64,000 nt of DNA from Pseudomonas sp. MPC6 (GCF_006094435.1 NZ_CP034783.1:2817001-2881000), one strand, 5' to 3'. Positions 26,664-35,734 are shown, counted from the stretch's first letter. Made by a program: numbers and translations. The notes: generated by a model from the sequence alone, not told the origin.

Positions 26664-28055
26664 TCAAATCTCATGGCGCAAATGGAAGGATTTCGCGCGG
26701 GTCAGATGTTCGTAGCCCAGGCGCGACAGCGTGACCCCGCGTCCGCTGTTCTTGACCCCGGTCCAGGCCAGGGCCGGGTCGAGGTAATCGCAGCGGTTCA
26801 TGAACACCGTGCCGGTGTCGATCTGGTTGCCCAGGTGTTCGGCGGCGGCGAGGTGTTGGGTCCAGATGGACGCGCTGAGCCCGAACTCACTGTCGTTCAT
26901 CAAGGCGATGGCTTCATCGTCGCTGGCCACCGGCATGATGCCGACCACCGGCCCGAAGCTTTCCTCGCGCATCACCGACATCTGATGGCTGACATCGACC
27001 AATACCTGAGGTGCGAGGTAAGCGCTGTCCGGCGCGTCGGCGGGAAAGGCCCTTGGGTCGATCAGCGCCCGGGCGCCCTGTGTCAGGGCTTCGGCGATCT
27101 GATCGCGGACGAAATCAGCGGCGCCACGTGACACCATCGGGCCGAGCGTGGTGGCTTCGTCCAGCGGATTGCCCAGCACATACTGGCGAGTCAAGGTAAC
27201 GAATCGCTCGACAAAGGCCGGGTAGAGTTGTTCATCGACATAGATGCGCTCGATCGCGCAGCAGCTCTGTCCGGAGTTGAAGAAGCTGCCGTCCACCAGG
27301 TTTTCCACCGCATGCTCGAGGTTGGCGTCGGCCCGGACATAGGCCGGGTCTTTGCCGCCAAGCTCCAGGCCCACCCCGACGAACTCTCCGATGGCAGCGT
27401 GTTCCATGCTCTTGCCACCTTCCACTGAACCTGTGAAGTTCACCTGCTGCACACGTCCGGAGGCAATGATCGCCCCGGTATAAACATGACTGAGCAGCAG
27501 GTTCTGGAACAGCCCATCGGGCAGATGGGCGCGGCGGAACGCCTCGGCAAACCGTTCGCCGACCAGCAGCGTTTGTGAAGCATGTTTGAGGATGACGCTG
27601 TTGCCGGCCATCAGCGCTGGAATGATCGTATTCACTGCCGTCAGATAGGGGTAATTCCAAGGGGCGACGACCAATACCGTACCCAGCGGCTCGCGTTTGA
27701 TAAATCGGCGAAAGCCCGCGATGGGCGTGGGCTCCAGCGCTGCCAACGCTTCAGGCGCAATGGCGATCATATGCCGGGCACGTTCTTCGAAGCCGCGCAA
27801 TTCGCCTGCACCGAAGCGCACCGGGCGGCCCATCTGCCAGGCCAGTTCCGGCACGATTTCAGCCTTCATGGCCAACATTGCGTCCACTGCGGCGCTGCAG
27901 AAGGCGGCGCGTTCGCTCAGTGGGCGGTGTTTCCATAACCCCTGGGCCGCTTCGGCAGCCACCAACGCCTGGTCGATCTGCCCGGCATCGGCGCAGCGGC
28001 GTTCGGCATAGACCCGGCCATCGACCGGCGAGATGAGCTGAATCGTTGAAGTCAT
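26664..28055 (-). CDS. NAD-dependent aldehyde dehydrogenase
   Basis: 463 aa. The cofactor segment VVAPWNYPYLTAVNTIIPAL, the catalytic Glu in GLELGGKDPAYV and the catalytic Cys in FFNSGQSCCAIERIYV are intact. Somewhat short for the family but complete to the C-terminal SFHLRHEI. It would turn the aldehyde from the Fe-alcohol dehydrogenase into an acid. 21 bp follow the glutamine-synthetase-like gene; 31 bp precede the next start. Confidence 0.9.
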   Translation of the reverse strand: MTSTIQLISPVDGRVYAERRCADAGQIDQALVAAEAAQGLWKHRPLSERAAFCSAAVDAMLAMKAEIVPELAWQMGRPVRFGAGELRGFEERARHMIAIAPEALAALEPTPIAGFRRFIKREPLGTVLVVAPWNYPYLTAVNTIIPALMAGNSVILKHASQTLLVGERFAEAFRRAHLPDGLFQNLLLSHVYTGAIIASGRVQQVNFTGSVEGGKSMEHAAIGEFVGVGLELGGKDPAYVRADANLEHAVENLVDGSFFNSGQSCCAIERIYVDEQLYPAFVERFVTLTRQYVLGNPLDEATTLGPMVSRGAADFVRDQIAEALTQGARALIDPRAFPADAPDSAYLAPQVLVDVSHQMSVMREESFGPVVGIMPVASDDEAIALMNDSEFGLSASIWTQHLAAAEHLGNQIDTGTVFMNRCDYLDPALAWTGVKNSGRGVTLSRLGYEHLTRAKSFHLRHEI

Positions 28056-28076
28056 GATCTTCTCGATAAAGGCGGC

Positions 28077-29450
28077 TCAGTAGCGCTCGAAACCGCGCTG
28101 CAGTTCCCAGTCGGTAATCCGCCGGTCGTACTCCTTCTGCTCCCATTCGGCGGTGTGCACGTAGTGGTCGATCACTTCATCGCCGAATGCCTCGCGCAAC
28201 ATGCTCGACGTCTGCAGCGCGGCACAGGCCGCGCGCAGGGTCTTGGACACTTCCGGCAGGTGCTCGTCGACGTAGGCATCGCCTTCAAACGGCGGCGCGA
28301 GCTCAAGCTTCTCGTCGATCCCGGCCAGCCCGGCGGCAATCAACGCGGCGAACGCCAGGTACGGGTTGAGGTCGGCGCCGCCGATGCGACATTCGATGCG
28401 GATGGCTTTGCTGTCCTCGGCGCACAAGCGAAAGCCCGCGGTGCGATTGTCCCGGCTCCAGACCGCTCGCGTCGGGGCAAACGTGCCGGCCTGGAACCGC
28501 TTGTAGGAGTTGATGTAGGGCGCGAGGAAACAGGTGATGTCGTTGGCATACTTGAGCTGCCCGGCCACCCAGGCGCGCATCAGCTTCGACATGCCGAACT
28601 GCGCCTTGGCGTCGAAGAACAGCGACTTCTTGCCATTCTTGTCCCACAGCGAATTGTGGATGTGACTGCTGGAGCCGGCCGCGTCATAACGCCACTTGGC
28701 CATGAAGGTGATCGCCTTGCCCTGCAGCTGCGCGATCTCCTTGCAGGCGTGCTTGATGATGACGTGGTGGTCGGCCATGGTCAGCGCATCGGCATAACGG
28801 ATGTTGATCTCTTCCTGGCCTGGGCCCCATTCACCCTTGGAGTTTTCCACGGGAATGCCCGAGGCCTGCAGATGTTTGCGAATCGCCCGCAGCACCGGTT
28901 CCTCGCGGGTGGTCTGCAGGATGTTGTAATCCTCGATGTAATGGCCGGCCGTCTTGGGCTGGTGGTAGTTGCGGTGGTGAATGGCTTCGTAGCTCTCGTC
29001 GAACAGATAGAACTCCAGTTCCGAGGCGAACATGCCGGTATAACCGCGCTGGCGCAGGCGCTCGATCTGCTTTTTCAGGATGGCCCGCGGGCTGTGCGGC
29101 AAGTCTTGCCGATGGTGATGATCGAGCACGTCGCACAGCACCAGCGCCGTGCACTCCAGCCAGGGCACCCGGCGCAAGGTGGCCATGTCCGGCTTGAGCA
29201 CAAAGTCGCCATAGCCTTTGCTCCAGCTGGCGGCGGCATAACCCGGCACCGGTTCCATGTCGATGTCATCGGCCAGCAGGTAATTGCAGCAGTGGGTTTC
29301 TTCATGGCCGCTGTCGATGAAAAACTCGACCTGGAAGCGCTTGCCGACCAGCCGCCCCTGCATATCGACCATGCACACCAGCACGGTATCGATTTCGCCG
29401 GCAGCCGCGGCACGCTTGAGTTGGTCGAAACTGAGGAGGGGCTCGGTCAT
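28077..29450 (-). CDS. Glutamine synthetase-like gamma-glutamyl-amine ligase
   Basis: 457 aa type III/PuuA-like glutamine synthetase. The N-terminal beta-grasp contains VDMQGRLVGKR; the catalytic domain has FASELEFYLFDE, ENSKGEWGPGQEEINIRY, SSHIHNSLWD and a C-terminal RIECRIGGADLNPY. Such enzymes glutamylate amines rather than ammonia. First gene of an operon with aldehyde and alcohol dehydrogenases and a permease, which suits an amino alcohol. The start MTEPLLSFDQ follows GGACTGACGTG; the longer frame lacks a ribosome site. The exact amine is unknown. Confidence 0.88.
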   Translation of the reverse strand: MTEPLLSFDQLKRAAAAGEIDTVLVCMVDMQGRLVGKRFQVEFFIDSGHEETHCCNYLLADDIDMEPVPGYAAASWSKGYGDFVLKPDMATLRRVPWLECTALVLCDVLDHHHRQDLPHSPRAILKKQIERLRQRGYTGMFASELEFYLFDESYEAIHHRNYHQPKTAGHYIEDYNILQTTREEPVLRAIRKHLQASGIPVENSKGEWGPGQEEINIRYADALTMADHHVIIKHACKEIAQLQGKAITFMAKWRYDAAGSSSHIHNSLWDKNGKKSLFFDAKAQFGMSKLMRAWVAGQLKYANDITCFLAPYINSYKRFQAGTFAPTRAVWSRDNRTAGFRLCAEDSKAIRIECRIGGADLNPYLAFAALIAAGLAGIDEKLELAPPFEGDAYVDEHLPEVSKTLRAACAALQTSSMLREAFGDEVIDHYVHTAEWEQKEYDRRITDWELQRGFERY

Positions 29451-29647
29451 CACGTCAGTCCTGCGTGAAGGGGTTGGACCTTTCTGAAATAGCTGTTGCA
29501 GACGCTCTCCAGAAAAAACCAAAACCTGCAGACGCGAGCATCGTGGGCAATGAGCTGTTCTTAGCTTAGCTTACTGTTGGAATGCGCAAGTTTCGCCAAT
29601 CGACGCCGAACAAGGCGGGCCGGGCACCGGCTCGCGAGGAGACACAG

Positions 29648-29965
29648 ATGGGCAAGAAAAAAGAGCACAACCCGTACCGCCAACTCAAAAAGCAGTACCC
29701 GGATTACCTGGTCGCCGTGCAGGCGCTGGGTACGGCGGTGCGGCATGCCGGGCCTCTGGACGATGCCATGGTCCAGCTGATCCAGCTCGGCGCCGCGGCA
29801 GCCATTCGCTCCGAGGGCGCGGTGCATAGCCATGCCAGGCGGGCCCTGGAAGCAGGCGCTACGCCAGAGCAGATCCGTCACGCTCTGATCGCGCTGACGA
29901 GCACGATCGGTTTCCCTACCGTCGTCGCGGCCATCAGCTGGGTGGAGGATGTGCTCGAGCAATGA
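29648..29965 (+). CDS. Carboxymuconolactone decarboxylase/AhpD-like small protein
   Basis: 105 aa, all-helical CMD fold (AVQALGTAVRHAGPLDDAMV, then ARRALEAGATPEQIRHALI). The CxxC pair of AhpD peroxidases is absent (AVHSHARRA at that place), so a thiol peroxidase role is unlikely; PcaC-type or unknown chemistry remains. The start MGKKKEHN follows CGAGGAGACACAG. Its 3' end converges on the MFS gene. Confidence 0.8.
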   Translation: MGKKKEHNPYRQLKKQYPDYLVAVQALGTAVRHAGPLDDAMVQLIQLGAAAAIRSEGAVHSHARRALEAGATPEQIRHALIALTSTIGFPTVVAAISWVEDVLEQ

Positions 29966-29977
29966 ACGGGCCGCCAT

Positions 29978-31396
29978 CTACCTTGTTTGATCCGCGCGGC
30001 TGCTTAGGGCGACGGCCAATGCCGTAACGATCAGCCCCAATGCAACGGCAAAGGTGATCCGCAGGCCGCTGGCCACTGCATCGGGGTGCGCATTGCTGAT
30101 CTCGGCCGTCGCCGAGGCCAGCGCAAACACTGCACCCAAGGCGCTGGCCCCGGTGATGAGCCCCAGATTGCGCGACAGGTTGAGCAGGCCGGAGATGACG
30201 CCCCGCTGGTCCGGCGCCACATCGGCCATGACCGCGGTGTTATTGGCCGTCTGGAACAGCGCATAGCCGAGGGTGACGACCACCATGGGCACGAGGTAGC
30301 CGCCGATGCCGAGCGTAGGTGGCAATACCGATAGCGCGAGACAGCCGGCCGCCATGGCGAGCAGCCCGGCGAGGGTCATGCGTTGCGCGCCAAAATAGTC
30401 GGCGATGCGACCTGCGGGCACGCCCGTCAGCGCCACCACAAATGGCCCGACCGACAGCACCAGCCCGACCCTGACGGCATCCAGTCCGAGTGCCTGCGAG
30501 AGATAGAAGGGCCCGACCACCAGCGTCGCCATGATCACTGTCGCCACCAGTGTGCTCATGGCGAGGCTGGCGCCGAGTTGCGGATCACGCAACAGCGACA
30601 ACCTGATCAAGGGGGAGCTGACTCGGGACTGGGTGAAGACGAAGAGGGCGCAGCCAACACCTGCCGCCACCAGCAACGCCAGGTTGAGGTGACCGAAGCT
30701 GCCGCGTCCGAGCGTCATGGCCAGGGCGTACGCCCCCAGCGTCAGCGCCAACAGCAGGGTGCCCAGCGAGTCGAAGCGGGCACCCTCGGACCTGGCTTTG
30801 GGGCGATCGGCCGGCAGGTGGCGATGCGCGAGCCACCCCGTCAGCAAACCCAGCGGCACGGTGCTCAGGAAGAGTGCCTGCCAGCCGAAACCGGCGATCA
30901 GCATGCCGCCCAGGGACGGCCCCAACGCGGTGCCAATCGCCGACATCGTCCCCAGCAACCCCATGGCGCTGCCGGTTTTTTCCTTGGCCACCGTCTCGCC
31001 GACGAAAGCCATGGTCAGCGCCATCATGATTGCTGCGCCGAGCCCCTGCAGCGCCCGGGCGCCTATCAGCAGCCACAGCGTCGGCGCCAGGGCGCACAGG
31101 GCCGAGGCCAGGGTGAACAGGCCAATGCCGCCCAGCAGCAGGCGTCGACGACCGATGAGGTCGCCGAGCCGACCGACGCTGACGATCAGGCTGGTGATCG
31201 CCAGCAGATAAGCGAGGACGATCCATTGCACCTGCTGGAACGGGGCGTCGAATACGGCGGCCAGGGTCGGCAGGCCGACGTTGGCGATGCTGGTGCCCAG
31301 CGCGGACAGCAACATCGACAGCGCCAGGCTGGCCAATGCCCAGCGCACTGAGGCAGTGGGTTGTACGGAGTCCGCTGCTGCAATAGTTGGCTTCAT
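29978..31396 (-). CDS. MFS drug/solute transporter, DHA2 (14-span) type
   Basis: 472 aa with motif A (GRLGDLIGRRRLLLGGIGLF) and motif C-like GLLGTMSAIGTALGPSLGG, typical of DHA2 exporters, and about 14 hydrophobic segments. Probably an antiporter for toxic compounds or metabolites. The start MKPTIAAAD follows GAGGGGCGAG. The divergent LysR gene 136 bp away is the likely regulator. Confidence 0.88.
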   Translation of the reverse strand: MKPTIAAADSVQPTASVRWALASLALSMLLSALGTSIANVGLPTLAAVFDAPFQQVQWIVLAYLLAITSLIVSVGRLGDLIGRRRLLLGGIGLFTLASALCALAPTLWLLIGARALQGLGAAIMMALTMAFVGETVAKEKTGSAMGLLGTMSAIGTALGPSLGGMLIAGFGWQALFLSTVPLGLLTGWLAHRHLPADRPKARSEGARFDSLGTLLLALTLGAYALAMTLGRGSFGHLNLALLVAAGVGCALFVFTQSRVSSPLIRLSLLRDPQLGASLAMSTLVATVIMATLVVGPFYLSQALGLDAVRVGLVLSVGPFVVALTGVPAGRIADYFGAQRMTLAGLLAMAAGCLALSVLPPTLGIGGYLVPMVVVTLGYALFQTANNTAVMADVAPDQRGVISGLLNLSRNLGLITGASALGAVFALASATAEISNAHPDAVASGLRITFAVALGLIVTALAVALSSRADQTR

Positions 31397-31532
31397 CTCG
31401 CCCCTCTTTTGTGAAGTCACTCCCCAAGTGGAGCTGTCACAAAGGTACGTCCGGGCCTAACATGGCGGAAGGCGCAACAGTTGCAGTTGATAAGTGCGTC
31501 AAACGCCATGTCACCATGCCGAGGGGCGATAG

Positions 31533-32423
31533 ATGTCCACTCCCGATTTCAATCTGCTGGTCACCCTTGATGTGCTGCTTGCCGAAGGCAGCGTTGCGCG
31601 CGCCGCCAAGCGCTTGCGACTGAGCCCTTCGGCGATGAGTCGGGCGCTGGCACGCTTGCGCGAAACCACCGGCGATCCGCTGCTGGTCAGGGCCGGACGG
31701 AGCCTGGTGCCGACACCCCGGGCGCTGGAGCTGCGTGAGCGGGTCAGTCAGCTGGTGCAGGACGCAGAAGCGGTATTGCGGCCAGCCGAGCAGCCGGACC
31801 TCAGGCAACTCAGCCGCACCTTCACCCTGCGCAGCAGTGAAGGCTTCGTCGAGAATTTCGGCGCGGCGCTCATTGCGCGCATGGCCGGGCAAGCGCCCGG
31901 GGTACGGCTGCGCTTCATGCACAAACCCGACAAGGACAGCACTGCATTGCGCGACGGCACGATCGATCTGGAGACGGGCGTAGTGGGCAAGTCGGCCAGC
32001 CCCGAGTTGCGGACACAGGGCTTGTTTCGCGACCGTTTGATTGGCGTTATACGCAGGGGGCATCCACTGGCGCAGGGCGAGATCACCCCCGCCCGGTTTG
32101 CGGCGGGCAGCCACATCAGCGTGTCCCGGCGGGGGCTCGAAAGGGGGCCGATCGATGAGGCCCTGGCGTCGCGGGAACTGGAGCGGCAGATCGTGACCAT
32201 AGTCGCCGGTTTCTCGACCGCCCTGGCCCTGGCCCGGGCTACCGACCTGATCGCCAGTGTGCCTGAACGGCATACTGCCAGCCTGCGCGAAGGGATGCAC
32301 AGCTTCGCTTTACCCTTTGCCGTGCCGACGTTCACCGTGGCCATGCTGTGGCACCCGCGGCTGGATGCGGATCCTGCCCACCGGTGGTTGCGCAGTTGTG
32401 TACATGAGGTGTGTGCACAGTAA
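31533..32423 (+). CDS. LysR-family transcriptional regulator
   Basis: 296 aa. Helix-turn-helix GSVARAAKRLRLSPSAMSRA at residues 18-37, then a substrate domain (DLETGVVGKSASPELRTQGL). It belongs to the NodD/LinR-like branch starting MSTPDFNLLVTLDVLLAEGS. GAGGGGCGATAG precedes the ATG. Divergent from the DHA2 MFS gene, which it probably controls; a GCAACAGTTGC palindrome at about 31471 lies between them. Confidence 0.9.
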   Translation: MSTPDFNLLVTLDVLLAEGSVARAAKRLRLSPSAMSRALARLRETTGDPLLVRAGRSLVPTPRALELRERVSQLVQDAEAVLRPAEQPDLRQLSRTFTLRSSEGFVENFGAALIARMAGQAPGVRLRFMHKPDKDSTALRDGTIDLETGVVGKSASPELRTQGLFRDRLIGVIRRGHPLAQGEITPARFAAGSHISVSRRGLERGPIDEALASRELERQIVTIVAGFSTALALARATDLIASVPERHTASLREGMHSFALPFAVPTFTVAMLWHPRLDADPAHRWLRSCVHEVCAQ

Positions 32424-32486
32424 GGCAACAACTCGTGATCAAGTTGAAACCCCTGTACACAGGGCATCAGTGTTAACCAATCGGTG

Positions 32487-32747
32487 TCAGAAGGTAAATG
32501 AACGGGACGAATGCTGCGCCAGTCCGACGTCCAGCAGATGCTCGACCAGCACGTCGTTCAAGAAGCGGAACTGATCGTTGAGCCCGACCACTTCGTTGTT
32601 GAAGTGGTGGGTGGCAGCCGGCATCAGCAACGCCTCGAAGTCCTGGTCGAACACCAGCGAGCGTTCTTTGCGCGAAACGACTTGCTGGGCGTAGTAGTTG
32701 TTGCCGAACACCGGAAAACTCACGGCCAGGGTAATGGCGTGGATCAT
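32487..32747 (-). CDS. Hypothetical protein coupled to a tiny membrane peptide
   Basis: 86 aa, opening MIHAITLAVSFPVFGNNYYA, so the first 15 residues are hydrophobic but the rest is polar and mixed alpha/beta (SLVFDQDFEALLMP, NDQFRFLNDVLVEHLLDVG). No family recognised. Its ATG overlaps the stop of the upstream 30-codon gene (ATGA) and GAGGAG lies 9 bases upstream, so the two genes form a coupled unit. Confidence 0.65.
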   Translation of the reverse strand: MIHAITLAVSFPVFGNNYYAQQVVSRKERSLVFDQDFEALLMPAATHHFNNEVVGLNDQFRFLNDVLVEHLLDVGLAQHSSRSFTF

Positions 32748-32836
32748 GACGTGCGCTCCTCGGACAGGATGTACCAGGCAAAAATGCTCAGGGTGACGAC
32801 GGTCAGGGCCAGGCAGGTCAGGAGATGGATGATCAT
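32744..32836 (-). CDS. 30-residue single-span membrane peptide
   Basis: A peptide with one continuous hydrophobic span (IIHLLTCLALTVVTLSIFAW) and a short charged tail SEERTS. GGAGGGG sits seven bases before the ATG. It is short but the strong ribosome site, the membrane-like composition and the 4-bp overlap with the next gene support it as real. Inner-membrane location and function are inferences. Confidence 0.6.
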   Translation of the reverse strand: MIIHLLTCLALTVVTLSIFAWYILSEERTS

Positions 32837-33193
32837 GATGTGCCCCTCCGGTGCGGGGTTTTGTGATGGGTTGAGATTGATCCTACGCTGACGGGTTTTT
32901 AGCGGAAGGCATTCGTGGCGATGGTGGATATCGATGTAAGTGATGGTCGGGTATTTTGTGGTGTTCTTGAGGGCCTCTTCGCGAGCAAGCCCGCTCCCAC
33001 AGTGGATTTGTGGTGGGACATTGTTTCGTGAACGACACAGTCCCAATGTGGGAGCGGGCTTGCTCGCGAAGAGGCCCTGAGGCCCCGCCACAACATCCAG
33101 ACGAATGGCCAATCACTGCCACCTATACTCAAACCAGAAGGCTTCCAACCCCCGGATATCCTGTTCAGGGGAAGTCTGTAGGACATCGCGATC
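32837..33193. repeat. Gene-free stretch holding a long REP pair
   Basis: Arms at 32971-33001 and 33047-33078 (gggcctcttcgcgagcaagc and complement, about 31 bp) form a large hairpin with a 45-bp loop. The remainder of this 357-bp gap between the small gene pair and the lipoprotein gene shows no credible ORF. Confidence 0.9.
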
Positions 33194-34261
33194 TTGAACC
33201 TGCGTTCGCTGATCGTCGCCGTGCTGGTGGTGCTGGCGGGGTGCGTCGCGCCTGCGCGTGCCCCGGTGACAGGCCCGCCGGTGGTGATTTCCCAGAGCAC
33301 CTGGCAGCAAGTGGACCGGGAGATCGTTGCAGCGTCGCAATCGGCCACCGAGCAGGCCAAGATCTACTCGCGCGGTGCCATGGATTACTGGCGAACCCGG
33401 GTCTATCAATTGACCGAAGAAAACTTCATCCCCTGGTTCAGCAGTTACTGGACCCAGGAATGGATATCGATGAAGGTCAGCTGGTACAGCCTCAGCGCGA
33501 AGGGCGAACAGGATGCCTCGGCCAAGCGCCTGGCCGCCTATCTGCTGGAGCAATACCAGGAGCGGGTGCTGGCGCCGGTCGCGGTGGAGATCGATCCCGA
33601 CCAGATTCTCAGCCTGGCCATGGCGTTCTACGTCGACATTCTTCAGGAAGAACTGCAGCGCATCTCCCAGCGCCATGGCGTACCGATGGCCCAGCTCAAT
33701 GGCCGGATCCAGAAGATCCCGGCCATCGCCCTGGGACCGCCGCCGGCACGGAACGCCTCGCTTTACCAGGTGGTGCATACCCAGCCGCTGAATACCTTGC
33801 CGGCGTATGCGGCGCTGATCGACAAGATTCACAAGGCGGGCGGCGACAAGGGCGTGGACAACACCGACACCGCCATGGCGCCGGTAGCCAAGCGTGCGAG
33901 CAAAAGGATCGAAGCCGAAATGGCTCCGCGCGGGGCCGCCAGTGCCGTGGCCGCAGCCGCGGGGAAACTGGCCGGGGCGTTGATTTCCGTGGGGGTGGCG
34001 GGCGTACGGGCGATCATTCAGGCCAACGACCGGCCGGACAGCGAAGCGCTGATTCGCAGCAGCCTGGGCAATACGTTCGACAAGGCCTGGGTGAAGCTGG
34101 TGCAAAACCCGACGAGCGGCGTGATGGCGGGGACGCTGTACATGGCGGCGCAGATTGAAGGCAACCTGGCGAGCAGCGCCGAAGTACCGTCGGTCAGTTC
34201 GGGCAGCGGATCGGTCGATTGGACCGCGACCCAGTCGACTAGCCAGCAGATGGCCCCATGA
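33194..34261 (+). CDS. Putative lipoprotein of unknown function
   Basis: 355 aa. A type II signal peptide with lipobox VLAGC (Cys about residue 17) predicts a lipid-anchored envelope protein. The body is helical, with YWRTRVYQLTEENFIPWFSS, a central DPDQILSLAMAFYVDILQEE and an Ala/Gly-rich hydrophobic stretch (AVAAAAGKLAGALISVGVAG) near residue 260. The start is TTG with AGGACATCGCGATC upstream. It is followed 16 bp later by the DUF1428 gene. No homologous family recognised. Confidence 0.7.
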   Translation: MNLRSLIVAVLVVLAGCVAPARAPVTGPPVVISQSTWQQVDREIVAASQSATEQAKIYSRGAMDYWRTRVYQLTEENFIPWFSSYWTQEWISMKVSWYSLSAKGEQDASAKRLAAYLLEQYQERVLAPVAVEIDPDQILSLAMAFYVDILQEELQRISQRHGVPMAQLNGRIQKIPAIALGPPPARNASLYQVVHTQPLNTLPAYAALIDKIHKAGGDKGVDNTDTAMAPVAKRASKRIEAEMAPRGAASAVAAAAGKLAGALISVGVAGVRAIIQANDRPDSEALIRSSLGNTFDKAWVKLVQNPTSGVMAGTLYMAAQIEGNLASSAEVPSVSSGSGSVDWTATQSTSQQMAP

Positions 34262-34277
34262 CCCAAGGAGAATGACC

Positions 34278-34631
34278 ATGTCCTACGTAGATGGCTTTGT
34301 GATTGCCGTACCCACCGCCAACCGCGAAAAATTCAAGCAACACGCCGAGTCCGCCGCCGCCATTTTCATCGAGAACGGGGCGCTCAGCCTTGCCGAATGC
34401 TGGGGCGACGATGTACCTGATGGCAAGGTGACGTCATTTCCCATGGCGGTGAAGCTCAAGGACGACGAAACCGTGGTGTTTTCCTGGATCGTCTGGCCCG
34501 ACAAGGCCACGCGGGACAAGGGCATGGAAAAACTCATGGCCGATCCGCGGCTGCAGCCCGACGTCAATCCGATGCCGTTCGATGGCCAGCGCATGATCTT
34601 CGGCGGTTTCGACATGCTCGTGAAGGCTTGA
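34278..34631 (+). CDS. DUF1428 family protein
   Basis: 117 aa, YbaA-like dimeric alpha/beta-barrel fold, opening MSYVDGFVIAVPTANREKF and containing ECWGDDVPDGK and PMPFDGQRMIFGGF. Function in the cell not known. AAGGAGAATGACC is directly upstream; a longer reading frame overlaps the preceding gene. Confidence 0.88.
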   Translation: MSYVDGFVIAVPTANREKFKQHAESAAAIFIENGALSLAECWGDDVPDGKVTSFPMAVKLKDDETVVFSWIVWPDKATRDKGMEKLMADPRLQPDVNPMPFDGQRMIFGGFDMLVKA

Positions 34632-34646
34632 AAGCCTCGGGCAGGA

Positions 34647-34841
34647 TCACTCCGGCGTCGGGGTGATCCTGCAACTCTTGCGTTGACGAATCTCGCTGTC
34701 CGACGGCCGCTCCCTGACGAACTCGAAGCGCGGCTCACCTTCGTTGTAATGAACCAGCCAACCCCATTCCAGCTCGGTCTCATCCTGCCCGGGTTTCGGT
34801 GGCACGGCCCACCATGGCTCCTTGCTGATGATTTCTCGCAT
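34647..34841 (-). CDS. Small hypothetical protein
   Basis: 64 aa, polar, with EPWWAVPPKPGQDETELEW and a basic C-terminus. The start MREIISKEPWW was taken because CTGGAGGGGGCC lies just before it; an ATG nine codons upstream lacks a ribosome site. No family recognised. Transcribed towards the DUF1428 gene. Confidence 0.55.
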   Translation of the reverse strand: MREIISKEPWWAVPPKPGQDETELEWGWLVHYNEGEPRFEFVRERPSDSEIRQRKSCRITPTPE

Positions 34842-34901
34842 GGCCCCCTCCAGTTGAATCGTTTGCATGAACTATAACTTGGATGTCAGGAGGTGCCACG
34901 C

Positions 34902-35441
34902 ATGAGCGACGAATCCCACGTGCCGTTGAAACGACTGTTTTTTGCCCTGGACTGCGCGCCTGCCCAACGCAAGGCGATTGCCCAATGGCGCGCTGACCTG
35001 CAGCTCAGGAGCGGACGCCCGGTGCCGGCGGAAAACTTTCACCTGACCCTGTTGTTTTTGGGCGCGGTCGGCGTAGCCCGGATTGCAGAAATCTGTACGG
35101 TTGCCGCGAAGGTCCGTAAACCGGGGGTGTCAATGCGGGTGGTGCTGGATCGTCTGGAGGTCTGGCGCCGGGCAGGGGTGCTGGTGCTGGCACCCGATCA
35201 GGCACCGCCGCAGTTGTTGCGTCTGGTGTATGCGCTGGAACAGGCGATGTTGCCGTTCGGGTTTGAAGAGACACCGAAGGAGTTCCGCCCGCACCTGACG
35301 TTGATGCGCGACTATCGAATGCCGGTGCCAGAGTCTGTGACGCCACCCGAGTTCTTTTTGCGCGCCGAACACTTCACCTTGTTCGAATCCCATAAAGGCC
35401 GCTATCGGGCGTTGGCGCAATGGCCGTTGGGTGCGTCGTAG
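34902..35441 (+). CDS. thpR: RNA 2',3'-cyclic phosphodiesterase
   Basis: 179 aa 2H phosphoesterase. The two catalytic HxTx motifs are FHLTLLFLG and RPHLTLMRD, about 90 residues apart. The family opens or joins 2',5'-linked RNA ends in vitro (the former LigT). AGGAGGTGCCACGC is an unusually good ribosome site and fixes the start MSDESHVPLK. Confidence 0.92.
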   Translation: MSDESHVPLKRLFFALDCAPAQRKAIAQWRADLQLRSGRPVPAENFHLTLLFLGAVGVARIAEICTVAAKVRKPGVSMRVVLDRLEVWRRAGVLVLAPDQAPPQLLRLVYALEQAMLPFGFEETPKEFRPHLTLMRDYRMPVPESVTPPEFFLRAEHFTLFESHKGRYRALAQWPLGAS

Positions 35442-35448
35442 CACACAC

Positions 35449-35470
35449 AAAAAAGGCGCCCGAGGGCGCC
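35449..35470 (-). terminator. Intrinsic terminator reading leftward
   Basis: GGCGCC-CGAG-GGCGCC hairpin at 35455-35470, flanked on the plus strand by six A, which become a T-run on the minus strand. It should stop leftward transcription coming from the pot genes before it meets thpR. Confidence 0.7.
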
Positions 35471-35577
35471 AAACTTCACCTGAACCGAGGAAGCCAGGCG
35501 AGGCCGTTCGTCAGAGAGGAGGGCAGCGGTGGTAAGGCGCTGCGTGAACGGAAAAAGAGAGAGCGCCGCGGTCCACT

Positions 35578-35682
35578 GTGGGAGCGGGCTTGCTCGCGAA
35601 TGCGGTAGATCAGTCACCACAAGTGTTGAATATGATGGCCTCTTCGCGAGCAAGTCGGATCGCCGCACCGCCGCTCCCACAG
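35578..35682. repeat. REP pair, right arm interrupted
   Basis: The left arm gtgggagcgggcttgctcgc is intact. The right arm (tcttcgcgagcaagtcggat...ccgctcccaca) carries an extra segment. Located between thpR and potF. Confidence 0.75.
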
Positions 35683-35734
35683 TTGATCTGCGGGGATCAA
35701 AAAATGTGTGTCCGGCACAGGAGCATTAGGGTAT

